Below are positions 8,226 to 16,194 of a DNA stretch of 64,000 bases, one piece after another. The notes under the pieces are model-generated. The model was given only the letters and a program-made list of their open reading frames with translations, had not been told where the DNA came from and searched no databases. Source of the DNA: CAUZIB01 sp963663925 (lineage in GTDB: Bacteria > Acidobacteriota > Vicinamibacteria > Vicinamibacterales > UBA8438); NCBI GenBank assembly GCA_965237405.1, contig OZ250139.1, positions 3,410,001 through 3,474,000 on the forward strand. Direction: 5' to 3'. Each line of letters starts with the position of its first letter. Position 1 is the first letter of the stretch. Position numbers and translations under genes: made by a program.

Positions 8226-8882
8226 CTACTCCACCGTAGCCAAGCGGTTCGAAACGAAGACCGCGACGAACGCAATGCTGGCTGCCGTCAGGAGCATAAT
8301 CGTCGCCTCGGTATCACGACCCGTCTGGGTAGAGGTGTAGATGGCAGTCGACAGGGTCCGTGTTCCTGGCAGTGAGCCGGCAATCATAATGGTCGCACCG
8401 AACTCTCCGAGTGCGCGTGAAAAGCCAAGGACGACACCGGCAAGGACCCCTCGTGCCGCAAGAGGAAGGCTGATGGTCAGAAAGATGCGAACGGGACTTG
8501 CCCCGAGCGTTTCGGCTATCTGCTCGTATCGGCGATCGACGTGCTCGAAACCTGCCCGAGCTGAACGCACCAGTAAGGGCAGCCCCATCACAGTCATCGC
8601 GACTACGACTGCCTTCCAGGTGAAGATAACGTCGACGCCGATCTCATCGAGCAATTGACCTCCCGGACCATATCGCCCTAGAAAACGTAGCAAGATAAGT
8701 CCTATGGCCACCGGGGGAAGGACGAGTGGCAGCGACACCACCGTCTCGAGCACGCTCTGCCCCGGGAACGTATGCCGAGCAAATAACCAGGCCAGCGCCA
8801 GTCCTGGCACAAGCATCAGGACTGTCGACAACCCGGCCATCGCAACGCTAAATAGCGTTACGTCGACTAAATCACCGGGCAT
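8226..8882 (-). CDS. modB: Molybdate ABC transporter permease
   Basis: 218 residues from the ATG at 8882-8880, which lies inside the end of modA (11-nt overlap); a longer upstream frame exists but is only the shadow of modA. Five to six membrane helices. The EAA-type loop is seen as ETLGASPVRIFLTISLPLAARGVLAG, which here extends into the typical FSRALGEFGATIMIAG stretch of ModB. It forms the inner-membrane channel for molybdate or tungstate, energised by ModC. Confidence 0.88.
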   Translation of the reverse strand: MPGDLVDVTLFSVAMAGLSTVLMLVPGLALAWLFARHTFPGQSVLETVVSLPLVLPPVAIGLILLRFLGRYGPGGQLLDEIGVDVIFTWKAVVVAMTVMGLPLLVRSARAGFEHVDRRYEQIAETLGASPVRIFLTISLPLAARGVLAGVVLGFSRALGEFGATIMIAGSLPGTRTLSTAIYTSTQTGRDTEATIMLLTAASIAFVAVFVSNRLATVE

Positions 8883-9669
8883 GATCTGTTCCTCTCGCCA
8901 GGACAATGAATCCGGCGGTTTCAAAGATCCGGCGAGTAACGGGCTCACCCAAGAAGTCGAGGAAACGGCGCGCGGCCGGCCGGCCGCGCGCAAGTGTGAG
9001 GACGGCGCCAGGGTATCGAATCTCGGGTCTACCGACTGTCGGGACGGCAAATACCATCGTTGCCCTATCCACCAAAGCAAGATCGGTGCGATAGACGAAC
9101 CCCGCATCAACGTTCCCCGTCTCAACGGCCGCGAGAACCGCGCGAACGTCGCGCGTTAACACCACTTTCGATCGTACAGATTCCCAGACGCCGGCGAACT
9201 GCAAGTAACGCCTTGCGTAAACACCCGCCGGAACAGCGTCTGGATCTCCAATCGCAATTCGCCCGACGCGCGATGTGGACAGATCGCTCACATTCGACAC
9301 AACCCCCATTCGATCAGTTGGAACAACGACGACTAGCTGGTTCGAGAACAAGTCCGTCCGCGTGCTAGCCTCGACGAGGCCTGCTGTCTCGACACGTGTC
9401 ATTTGCCGTTCGTCGGCACTCAAGAACACGTCGGCTTCTACACCGGCGATAAGCTGCGTGGCGAGCGTGTTAGAACCAGCGAAATTGAGCTCGACACGTG
9501 TCCCGAACATCTGTTCGAACTCGCCCGCAACAATCTCAAGCGGACCGGAAAGGCTCACCGCCGCCGAGACCAATAGGTAATCATCAGCTGAGTCAGAACG
9601 GGACTCGGCGCAGCCAACGAGAAGCAGCGCGGCGGCGACCAACGTGGTCAAGCGCAACATCATAGACAT
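8872..9669 (-). CDS. modA: Molybdate-binding periplasmic lipoprotein
   Basis: 265 residues with a signal ending in a lipobox (LLLVGC), so the protein is probably lipid-anchored. The mature protein begins with LLVSAAVSLSGPLE and continues with FAGSNTLATQLIAGVEADVFLS, the ligand-binding motifs of ModA (Ser of AAxSL and Ser of GSS/GSN). It binds molybdate or tungstate in the periplasm. First gene of modABC and divergent from the HTH-TOBE regulator, with only 59 bp between them. Confidence 0.9.
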   Translation of the reverse strand: MSMMLRLTTLVAAALLLVGCAESRSDSADDYLLVSAAVSLSGPLEIVAGEFEQMFGTRVELNFAGSNTLATQLIAGVEADVFLSADERQMTRVETAGLVEASTRTDLFSNQLVVVVPTDRMGVVSNVSDLSTSRVGRIAIGDPDAVPAGVYARRYLQFAGVWESVRSKVVLTRDVRAVLAAVETGNVDAGFVYRTDLALVDRATMVFAVPTVGRPEIRYPGAVLTLARGRPAARRFLDFLGEPVTRRIFETAGFIVLARGTDHAR

Positions 9670-9728
9670 TCACTTTAATATGGATTAGTATTACTTTACA
9701 AACGATTTAAGTCGATTTATTCCTAAAT
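9670..9728. promoter_or_regulatory. mod divergent promoter/operator region
   Basis: This 59-bp stretch is very AT-rich compared with its surroundings. It contains an inverted repeat, TAATA and TATTA separated by 8 nt, and a direct repeat of CGATTTA spaced by 3 nt (CGATTTAAGTCGATTTA). Its position between modA and a TOBE-containing DNA-binding protein makes it the obvious binding site for molybdate-dependent repression. That is an inference. Confidence 0.55.
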
Positions 9729-10163
9729 ATGCCTATCATGACAGTCCGGGAGGCGGCCAAACGTCTCGGTGTTTCGTACTCCACCCTCAAGCAGTGGATC
9801 TACAAAGGCCACGTCCGAACGGTTCGAACTGAGGGCGGACATCATCGGATCCGAGAGACCGAGGTCGACAGGCTGCTGGCCCGGACGGGCAACCCGCTGG
9901 CGCGGCGGCGGGCGAGCGAGCCAGCGGGCGTCCTCATCGCTCTCAGCGGTCGTAACCAGCTGACTGGAGTCGTCGAGGAGGTTCGCCACGACGGCCTCCT
10001 GGCGCAGGTGCGCCTAAAGGTCGGTAATCAGTCGCTAACCGCCGTCATCACTCGCGACGCCGTCGATGAGCTACGACTCAAGCGCGGTGATGAAGCAACT
10101 GCAATCATCAAGGCAACCGAGGTGATGGTCGGGCGACAGCCAAAAGCCGTTACGGTGCGGTGA
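9729..10163 (+). CDS. HTH-TOBE molybdate-responsive regulator
   Basis: 144 residues. Residues 1-50 are a MerR/excisionase-type winged helix-turn-helix (TVREAAKRLGVSYSTLKQW, then GGHHRIRETEVDRLL). Residues ~75-140 form one TOBE/Mop-type domain (SGRNQLTGVVEEV, then AVITRDAVDELRLKRGDEATAIIKATEVM), which in ModE and mopterin proteins binds molybdate or tungstate. It is functionally like ModE but built from a different HTH. It is divergent from modABC, whose ATPase lacks a TOBE domain. Predicted to sense molybdate and repress modABC; ATG 9738 is an alternative start. Confidence 0.8.
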   Translation: MPIMTVREAAKRLGVSYSTLKQWIYKGHVRTVRTEGGHHRIRETEVDRLLARTGNPLARRRASEPAGVLIALSGRNQLTGVVEEVRHDGLLAQVRLKVGNQSLTAVITRDAVDELRLKRGDEATAIIKATEVMVGRQPKAVTVR

Positions 10164-10615
10164 ATGTGGGTGACAGGATCGACTGAAGTTGAAGCCCCCA
10201 GTGTCCGTTCTGGTTCGTGAGGATATACAGAGCCGGTACGGTACGATACGCGGCGCCGTCGGCCATTCGGCGGCTTGAAACGACCATGAAATGTACCTTA
10301 TCGACCGAGACCTGCACCGCTTCGATTAAGTCAATCGTGGTGTGGTCCGACCCCTCGGACTGGCGCAAGAGCACGAAATCGATCTCAATGTCGGCCGGTT
10401 GCTCGCGTACGACGACTTGACCGTTTCCCCCGAAGCTGATGCGCGGAAAGTTACTGGCAGCGGCGACAGCATCATTGTCCAGCGGCGTTCCAGGCCAGGA
10501 AGTACTCATCGAGCGCACCTCGAGCCTCCGTTTCTGCGTCACTTTGCGCCGACGGCCACGCCATTGAGCACATAGCGACTGCCAGTACCCCAATCACGAC
10601 CCTGATCCTGCTCAT
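10150..10615 (-). pseudogene. Exported NTF2/SnoaL-like domain protein, broken by one frameshift
   Basis: From ATG 10615 the first frame encodes a signal peptide and the domain start (ALDEYFLAWNAAG) and then hits TGA at 10474-10472. Shifting one base at the CC of 10479-10480 joins it to the frame that reads NDAVAAASNFPRISF, then EAVQVSVDKVHFMVVSSRR, then LYILTNQNGHWGLQLQSIL and stops at 10150. Together this is one NTF2-like polypeptide of about 150 residues. A single surplus G therefore disrupts it. It could be a real mutation, programmed slippage or a sequencing error. Its 3' end overlaps the regulator gene by 14 bp. Function of such exported NTF2-like proteins is unknown. Confidence 0.65.
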
Positions 10616-10644
10616 CGTAGAATCTCTCCCGGTCTCACGTTTTA

Positions 10645-10669
10645 CCCCCCCCCCCCCCCCCCCCCCCCC
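10645..10669. repeat. 25-nt poly-C homopolymer upstream of the NTF2-like gene
   Basis: An uninterrupted run of 25 C (poly-G on the coding strand of the gene at 10615) lies 29 bp upstream of that ATG, where the promoter or 5' leader should be. Runs this long are hypermutable by slippage. It is either a phase-variation tract affecting transcription or an assembly/sequencing artefact. Confidence 0.8.
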
Positions 10670-10766
10670 GCAATGCGGAGGTGTCAGAATAGCAAATCCG
10701 AATGGAAACTAGTCGGGTGGCCTCGTGCATTGACAGGATCTCTCGGGCTGGGCTAGGGTACGGGCT

Positions 10767-10912
10767 ATGGTAGTCCGTCGGAACGCCCATCACCGTCGCT
10801 CCATGAGAACCTTGGGGCCGGAGGTGTGCGCCCGCGTCGGATGGCTCGTTTAGTTCGACCGAAACGACAGATTGGCACACCACGCGGCCTCGCCTTTGGC
10901 GAGGCTTTTTTT
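10767..10912 (+). promoter_or_regulatory. Candidate his operon attenuator with leader peptide
   Basis: A 28-codon ORF (ATG 10767, stop TAG 10851-10853) has tandem His codons CAT CAC at 10788-10793. Downstream, GGCCG (10816-10820) plus GGTGTGC (10823-10829) can pair with CGGCC (10885-10889) and GCACACC (10875-10881). That pairing uses the first bases of the terminator arm at 10887. Stalling at the His codons would leave the 5' arm free and allow the antiterminator; a ribosome that reaches the stop codon would cover it and let the terminator form. hisI starts 20 bp after the T-run. Only two His codons are present, fewer than in enteric leaders. Confidence 0.5.
10887..10912 (+). terminator. Intrinsic terminator upstream of hisI
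   Basis: Perfect 8-bp GC-rich stem GCCTCGCC / GGCGAGGC with a TTT loop, followed directly by seven T. It lies before, not after, the his genes, which is expected for an attenuator. Confidence 0.85.
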
Positions 10913-10931
10913 GTAGACAGGAACGGTAGCG

Positions 10932-11246
10932 ATGGATTTTTCCAAGTTAAATGGCCTCGTTCCAACGGTTGTTCAAGACGACGAGAACAACGAGGTTCTG
11001 ATGGTCGGGTTCATGAACGAAGAGGCGCTGGCCCGAACCCAGGTCTCTGGTTTCGCCACTTTCTTCAGCCGAACACGAAACACCCTTTGGATGAAGGGGG
11101 AGACGTCCGGCAATCGGCTCCAAGTCCGCAAAATATTGACTGACTGTGACGATGATACGGTGCTCCTTCGCGTCGTCCGGCTCGGCGATGGCAACGTGTG
11201 TCACACCGGTGAGCGGAGCTGTTTCTATCGGGAGTTGAACGGATAA
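10932..11246 (+). CDS. hisI: Phosphoribosyl-AMP cyclohydrolase
   Basis: 104 residues, the monofunctional HisI length. The family motifs are VLMVGFMNEEAL, TFFSRTRNTLWMKGETSGN, CDDDTVLLRV and GNVCHTGERSCFY, including the three Cys that bind the zinc ion. It opens the imidazole ring precursor (PR-AMP to ProFAR), step 3 of histidine synthesis. There is no fused HisE pyrophosphatase. First structural gene of the his operon. Confidence 0.93.
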   Translation: MDFSKLNGLVPTVVQDDENNEVLMVGFMNEEALARTQVSGFATFFSRTRNTLWMKGETSGNRLQVRKILTDCDDDTVLLRVVRLGDGNVCHTGERSCFYRELNG

Positions 11247-11251
11247 TAAAT

Positions 11252-11281
11252 GTGCGAGCCTTGTCTGGCTTGACCTCGCAC
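11252..11281 (+). other. Hairpin between hisI and hisG
   Basis: GTGCGAG (11252-11258) can pair with CTCGCAC (11275-11281) across a 16-nt loop. There is no T-run, so it is probably an mRNA stability or processing element and not a terminator. The hisG ribosome site GGGAG follows it. Confidence 0.35.
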
Positions 11282-11298
11282 GCTGGGAGTTAGATGAC

Positions 11299-12186
11299 AT
11301 GGGTAGGACGCTGAAACTTGGAATCCCCAAGGGCTCACTGCAAGAATCGACCGTTCAGCTACTCGCCCGCGCGGGGTTCAACGTGTACGTGAGCCAACGG
11401 TCGTACTTCCCAACGATCGATGACCCCGAGATCGAGTGCACACTGATTCGGGCCCAGGAAATGGCACGATATGTAGCCGACGGTGCCGTCGACGCTGGAC
11501 TAACTGGGCAAGATTGGATCGCCGAACACCGTGCCGCCACGGGTGAAGTAGTCGTCCCAATCGCAGACTTGGTGTACTCGAAGCAGAGCTTCCGCAAGGT
11601 GCGCTGGGTCTTGGCCGTTCCGGAGGGGTCGACCTACCAGACTCCACAGGACCTCGAAGGCGCGACGATCTCGACTGAGTTGGTACGTGTGACAGAGTCT
11701 TATTTCGCTGCCCTAAACATTAAGGTCAATGTTGAGTTTTCATGGGGTGCGACCGAGGTCAAACCACCGCGCCTCGCCGATGCCATCGTTGAAGCTACCG
11801 AAACCGGCTCTACGTTGCGCGCGCATCACCTCCGGATCATCGACACGGTTCTGGAATCAAATCCCCAGCTGATCGCCAGCCAGAACACCGTTTCGGATCC
11901 GTGGAAGAAAGAAAAGCTCAATAACATCGCACTGCTGCTCAGGGCCGCAATCGAGGCCCAGGGTCACGTCGGGTTGATGCTGAATATCGAGCGGTGCAAT
12001 CTGGACACCCTACTCCAGCTGCTTCCCGCCCTCCAGACGCCAACCGTAGCACCACTGAGTGACGACGACTGGGTCGCGGTCACGACCATTCTCGAAGAAC
12101 AGACCGTCAGAGAGCTTATTCCCAAGCTCAAAGCTGCGGGTGGTCAGGGAATCGTTGAGTATCCCTTGAACAAGATCGTACGGTGA
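11299..12186 (+). CDS. hisG: ATP phosphoribosyltransferase, long form
   Basis: 295 residues, i.e. the long form with its own C-terminal regulatory domain, so no HisZ is needed. Motifs: LKLGIPKGSLQESTVQL at the start, DAGLTGQDWIAEH, and the PRPP-loop region ETGSTLRAHHLRIID. The C-terminal ~75 residues (from about VGLMLNIERCNLDTLL to GGQGIVEYPLNKIV) form the histidine-binding ACT-like domain. It catalyses the first, feedback-inhibited step of histidine synthesis. Confidence 0.94.
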   Translation: MGRTLKLGIPKGSLQESTVQLLARAGFNVYVSQRSYFPTIDDPEIECTLIRAQEMARYVADGAVDAGLTGQDWIAEHRAATGEVVVPIADLVYSKQSFRKVRWVLAVPEGSTYQTPQDLEGATISTELVRVTESYFAALNIKVNVEFSWGATEVKPPRLADAIVEATETGSTLRAHHLRIIDTVLESNPQLIASQNTVSDPWKKEKLNNIALLLRAAIEAQGHVGLMLNIERCNLDTLLQLLPALQTPTVAPLSDDDWVAVTTILEEQTVRELIPKLKAAGGQGIVEYPLNKIVR

Positions 12187-13430
12187 ACCGCGCCATGAAG
12201 ATAATTGATGCGTCAAACGGACGCGCTCTCAGTCGTCTGATCGACCGTCGGCAGGGATCGGATGCGAAGGTCGCCCAGCGAGTCAAGCGCATCGTTGCCG
12301 CGGTCCGGCGACGTGGAGACCGCGCGCTTCAGGAGTACGCGAAGCGATTCGATAGCGTCGATGGACCGATCGAAGTGTCGCGGCGAAATATCGAAGCCGG
12401 TGCCCGAGCAACAGTGCCTGCTGTGCGGCGGGCGATCAAAACATCTGCTCGGCACATCCGGCGTATTGCTTCACACCAAGTACCGGCCGGATGGAAATTC
12501 CAAGTCATGCCTGGAGTCGTCGTCGAGCAACGCGTAACACCCCTTGACGCAGTTGGATGTTATGTCCCAGGTGGCCGCTACCCCTTGCCGTCGTCACTTC
12601 TGATGACGGCCATTCCCGCTCGCGTGGCGGGTGTTCGTGAAATTATTGTTGCGTGTCCGCGTCCGGACCCAAGCGTGCTCACCGCGGCGCTTGAGGCTGG
12701 CGTGTCCCGTTTATTCCAGATGGGTGGGGCCCACACGATCGCAGCGTTTGCGTACGGAACCGAAACCGTTCCCAAGGTCGACAAGATTGTGGGACCTGGA
12801 AACGCCTATGTGGCAGCGGCCAAGACTCTCGTGTCGGTCGACTGCCCCATCGACTTCACAGCGGGGCCGAGCGAGATCGTGATCGTCGCCAGCCGTGGAA
12901 ATGCTGACTGGATCGCGGCCGACCTCGTGGCCCAAGCCGAGCACGACCCAAATGCTAGAGCCATCTTAATCACCCCCAGTGCGCAGCTGGCGCAGGCGGT
13001 CTCGGCCGCCGTTGATCAGAGGCTAATGTCGCACGACGCTGCCCGAGCATCCATCGCACGAAACGGCGTCGTGGTCATCACCGAAGATCTGGACGAGGCC
13101 ACGAGTCTCGCCGACCGGATCGCACCAGAGCACGTGGTCTGTGACACCGAAGCGGTGGCGCGGCGCCTGCGCCACGCCGGTACCGTGTTCGTTGGACCGT
13201 ACAGCGCCCAAGCGGCTGGAGACTATGCCACCGGGTCGAACCACGTACTCCCAACGAATGGCGCCGCGCGATTTCGCGGTGGCCTTAGCGCCGCGGACTT
13301 CGTGCGGATTCAGAGTGTGCAACGGCTGACTCAAAAGGGGTTAAGACGGCTCGCACCAACCGTCATTTCGCTAGCTAATGCCGAGGGGCTTCGCGCGCAT
13401 GCCGCGTCCATCGCGACGCGGGTGGAGTAG
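12183..13430 (+). CDS. hisD: Histidinol dehydrogenase
   Basis: 415 residues from GTG 12183, overlapping the hisG stop by 4 nt; ATG 12195 is an alternative. Motifs: GCYVPGGRYPLPSSLLMTAIPA, VDKIVGPGNAYVAAAK, DFTAGPSEIVIVA and AEHDPNARAILIT, with the downstream APEHV and GSNHVLPT motifs. Zn2+-dependent NAD+ enzyme that makes histidine from histidinol in two oxidations. Length and motifs are complete. Confidence 0.95.
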   Translation: MNRAMKIIDASNGRALSRLIDRRQGSDAKVAQRVKRIVAAVRRRGDRALQEYAKRFDSVDGPIEVSRRNIEAGARATVPAVRRAIKTSARHIRRIASHQVPAGWKFQVMPGVVVEQRVTPLDAVGCYVPGGRYPLPSSLLMTAIPARVAGVREIIVACPRPDPSVLTAALEAGVSRLFQMGGAHTIAAFAYGTETVPKVDKIVGPGNAYVAAAKTLVSVDCPIDFTAGPSEIVIVASRGNADWIAADLVAQAEHDPNARAILITPSAQLAQAVSAAVDQRLMSHDAARASIARNGVVVITEDLDEATSLADRIAPEHVVCDTEAVARRLRHAGTVFVGPYSAQAAGDYATGSNHVLPTNGAARFRGGLSAADFVRIQSVQRLTQKGLRRLAPTVISLANAEGLRAHAASIATRVE

Positions 13431-13438
13431 ATGGCCGA

Positions 13439-14026
13439 GTGAGACAAGCAACGATTAACCGACGGACCACCGAGACACAGATCGCGCTGCGGTTAAAACT
13501 CGACGGACGGGGTCAGTACGACGTTAGCACAGGCATCCGCTTTCTCGACCACATGCTCGAACTAGTGGCTCGGCACGGGCTTCTTGATCTCAACCTGGAG
13601 GTCGACGGAGACCTGGACGTCGACCAGCACCACACCGTCGAGGATGTGGGCATTGCGTTCGGAGAGGCCGTCGCCAAGGCCCTTGGCACCAGACGAGGTA
13701 TAAACCGGGCTGGCTATTTCGTGATGCCGATGGATGAGACCCTGGGCGTAGCAGCCATCGATCTGAGTGGACGTGTGTATGCGGTTGTTGATCTCAAGCT
13801 ACGTGTTCGGCGGGTCGGGGACCTTCAGGCCGAGTTGATTCACGACTTCTTTGACGGTTTTGCCCAGGGTGCCAGGGCGAACGTCCACCTCAAGGTCCTT
13901 TACGGGCGCTCAAGTCATCATCAGGTCGAGGCTCTCTTTAAGGCGTTCGCGCGAGCGCTCCGCGTCGCCTGTTCGCGCGACCGCCAGCTCGGTAAGGCGC
14001 TACCCAGCACGAAGGGGCTGTTATGA
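13439..14026 (+). CDS. hisB: Imidazoleglycerol-phosphate dehydratase
   Basis: 195 residues from GTG 13439, the monofunctional dehydratase without an N-terminal phosphatase domain. Metal-binding His motifs are seen: FLDHMLELVARHG, DQHHTVEDVGIAFGEA, and SSHHQVEALFKAFARAL. It converts IGP to imidazole acetol phosphate. Histidinol-phosphatase must be encoded elsewhere. Confidence 0.94.
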   Translation: MRQATINRRTTETQIALRLKLDGRGQYDVSTGIRFLDHMLELVARHGLLDLNLEVDGDLDVDQHHTVEDVGIAFGEAVAKALGTRRGINRAGYFVMPMDETLGVAAIDLSGRVYAVVDLKLRVRRVGDLQAELIHDFFDGFAQGARANVHLKVLYGRSSHHQVEALFKAFARALRVACSRDRQLGKALPSTKGLL

Positions 14027-14056
14027 CACCAATTGCGGTGTGATGTCTCATTGCCA

Positions 14057-14686
14057 ATGCTCGCCCTCATCGATTACGGTGCCGGAAATCTGACGTCGGT
14101 CCGAAAGGCGCTCGAACATCTCGGCGCCTCGTTCGTGACGCCGTCAGACCCGACGGAACTCCAGACGTGCTCCGGTATCATCGTTCCAGGTGTCGGCAAC
14201 TTCGAGGCAACTCGAGCCCTCGCTCCGGGATGGACCCCCGCCATCAAGGCGGTGCTGGAACGCGATACCCCGCTACTCGGTATCTGTCTCGGGTTGCAAT
14301 GGCTATTTGAGGGCAGTGAGGAGGCACCGAAGCTGGCCGGGCTCGGCGCGCTGCCCGGCATATGTGCATTGATTCACAGAGGGGCCACGGACAAAGCGCG
14401 GCTGAAGGTCCCCCATGTCGGATGGAACAGCCTGAATCTCAAACGTCGGTCCTGGCTGCTCGATGGTGTGCACGAGAGCGACCAGGTGTACTTCACCCAT
14501 TCGTATGCGGCACCGATCACGAACGACTGCTTAGCGGCGACGACCTACGGCATCGATTTCGCCAGCGTCGTCGGGCGGGACAACGTCGTCGGCGTTCAAT
14601 TTCATCCAGAGAAATCTGGTGACGTCGGCCTGACGATTCTTCGCAACTTTCTCCGTAGAGTGGGCGCAGTCTCAAGTGCTCTCTAA
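14057..14686 (+). CDS. hisH: Imidazole glycerol phosphate synthase glutaminase subunit
   Basis: 209 residues from ATG 14057, chosen because HisH proteins start with a sequence like LALIDYGAGNL; a TTG at 14033 would add 8 residues. Class I glutamine amidotransferase: nucleophile in LLGICLGLQWLFEGSEE, catalytic His and Glu in GVQFHPEKSG. It supplies ammonia from glutamine to HisF. Its end overlaps hisF by 11 nt, which fits equal production of the two subunits. Confidence 0.94.
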   Translation: MLALIDYGAGNLTSVRKALEHLGASFVTPSDPTELQTCSGIIVPGVGNFEATRALAPGWTPAIKAVLERDTPLLGICLGLQWLFEGSEEAPKLAGLGALPGICALIHRGATDKARLKVPHVGWNSLNLKRRSWLLDGVHESDQVYFTHSYAAPITNDCLAATTYGIDFASVVGRDNVVGVQFHPEKSGDVGLTILRNFLRRVGAVSSAL

Positions 14687-15437
14687 ACGAATTATCGCCT
14701 GCCTCGACGTACGTGACGGTTGCGTCGTCAAGGGCATCAACTTCGAAGGGCTCCGCAACGCCGGTGACCCGGCCGAGCTTGCCGCGCGTTACAACCGGGA
14801 AGGTATCGACGAAGTCGTCATCCTCGACGTCACCGCAACCATCGAAAAGCGGAAGGCACTAAAAGAAACCATCCGGGCTGTAGCCCAGGAGATTTTTCTT
14901 CCACTGTGCGTCGGTGGCGGGATCCGGGACGAACGGCACGCCGAGGCTGCAATCGACGCCGGCGCCGACAAGGTGAGCCTGAATACCGCAGCGATCGCAC
15001 ACCCGGACCTAATCACGTCACTTTCGAGACGGTACGGTAGTCAGGCCGTGATCGTCGCCATCGACGCAAAGCGTGAGCATGGTCGGTTCGGGATCTACGT
15101 TCGAAGTGGTCAGCAGCCGACCACCCGTGACGCGGTGGAGTGGGCGAGAGAAGCCGCCGACCGGGGTGCCGGCGAGATCCTGCTGACCTCGATCGATCGC
15201 GACGGCACGAAGCGCGGTTTTGACTGTGCCTTGACCGCTGCAGTGTCGGACGCCGTTCCAATCCCGGTGATTGCCTCCGGTGGTGCTGGAACGTTCAATC
15301 ACTTCGTGGACGTGTTCACTCGGGGTCACGCCGATGCCGCACTGGCCGCCTCCATCTTCCACTACTCCGAGCACGCCGTCGCCGACCTCAAGCGGCACTT
15401 GCACCAACGCGGTATTCCGCTCCGGCTCACGCCGTGA
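14676..15437 (+). CDS. hisF: Imidazole glycerol phosphate synthase cyclase subunit
   Basis: 253 residues from GTG 14676. A (beta/alpha)8 barrel with IIACLDVRDGCVVKG at the first strand (catalytic Asp), LCVGGGIRD, and GEILLTSIDRDGTKRGFD (second catalytic Asp), then VIASGGAGTF. It joins ammonia with PRFAR to form IGP and AICAR. Full length. Confidence 0.95.
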   Translation: MLSKRIIACLDVRDGCVVKGINFEGLRNAGDPAELAARYNREGIDEVVILDVTATIEKRKALKETIRAVAQEIFLPLCVGGGIRDERHAEAAIDAGADKVSLNTAAIAHPDLITSLSRRYGSQAVIVAIDAKREHGRFGIYVRSGQQPTTRDAVEWAREAADRGAGEILLTSIDRDGTKRGFDCALTAAVSDAVPIPVIASGGAGTFNHFVDVFTRGHADAALAASIFHYSEHAVADLKRHLHQRGIPLRLTP

Positions 15438-15459
15438 CGCCGTTCTGCAGGAGACCGCT

Positions 15460-16143
15460 ATGCTGATCCCGTCAATCGACCTCAAGGGTGGGCAGGTTGT
15501 TCAACTGATTCAAGGCGAGAGAACCGCCATCGCCAGTGACGACATCGAGTCGTGGGTAAAACGATTCCGGTCCTTTCCGAAGGTCCAGCTCATCGACCTG
15601 GACGCTGCGATGGGTGTCGGCACCAACGACCAGCTGGTTCAGAACGTTGCCTCGAGGCTGCCGTGCCGGGTCGGCGGCGGCATTCGAACCATCGCTCGGG
15701 CGCGCGAGGTGCTCGGATACGGGGCGACTGCCGTTATCGTCGGATCGTCGCTCTTTCGCAATGGCCGCGCCGACCTCGACTTCGCCGGTTGCTTGGCCGA
15801 GGCGGTTGGACGCGAACAGATCATCGCGGCTGTCGACAGCCGGGCAGGCCGAGTCGTCATCAAGGGCTGGACGGAGACGGTTGACCTCAGGGCGACCGAC
15901 GCTGTTCGCGCACTGGAACCGTATTGCGGGGAATTCCTGTACACACATGTCGACACCGAAGGCCTAATGCAGGGTACCGACCTCGACGCGATTCGAGCGG
16001 TTCGTCGGTCCACGAGCCTACGGCTGACGGCAGCCGGAGGTATTACAACCCACGCGGAGATCGACCGCCTCGATCAGGAGGGCATCGACGCCGTCGTGGG
16101 AATGGCCATCTACACGGGCCAGCTGAAGATCGACACCCCGTAG
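15460..16143 (+). CDS. hisA: ProFAR isomerase
   Basis: 227 residues from ATG 15460 with CAGGAG just upstream. A barrel homologous to HisF: MLIPSIDLKGGQVVQL, LIDLDAAMG, RVGGGIRTI, THVDTEGLMQGTDLD and AAGGITTHAEI. It is slightly shorter than the usual ~240 residues. It isomerises ProFAR to PRFAR. Last gene of hisIGDBHFA; hisC, hisE and a histidinol-phosphatase are not in the window. Confidence 0.92.
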   Translation: MLIPSIDLKGGQVVQLIQGERTAIASDDIESWVKRFRSFPKVQLIDLDAAMGVGTNDQLVQNVASRLPCRVGGGIRTIARAREVLGYGATAVIVGSSLFRNGRADLDFAGCLAEAVGREQIIAAVDSRAGRVVIKGWTETVDLRATDAVRALEPYCGEFLYTHVDTEGLMQGTDLDAIRAVRRSTSLRLTAAGGITTHAEIDRLDQEGIDAVVGMAIYTGQLKIDTP

Positions 16144-16194
16144 GGGCGATACGCTCCGCGCGTAAGCAGATGATGCGACGGCCACGGCGCGATC

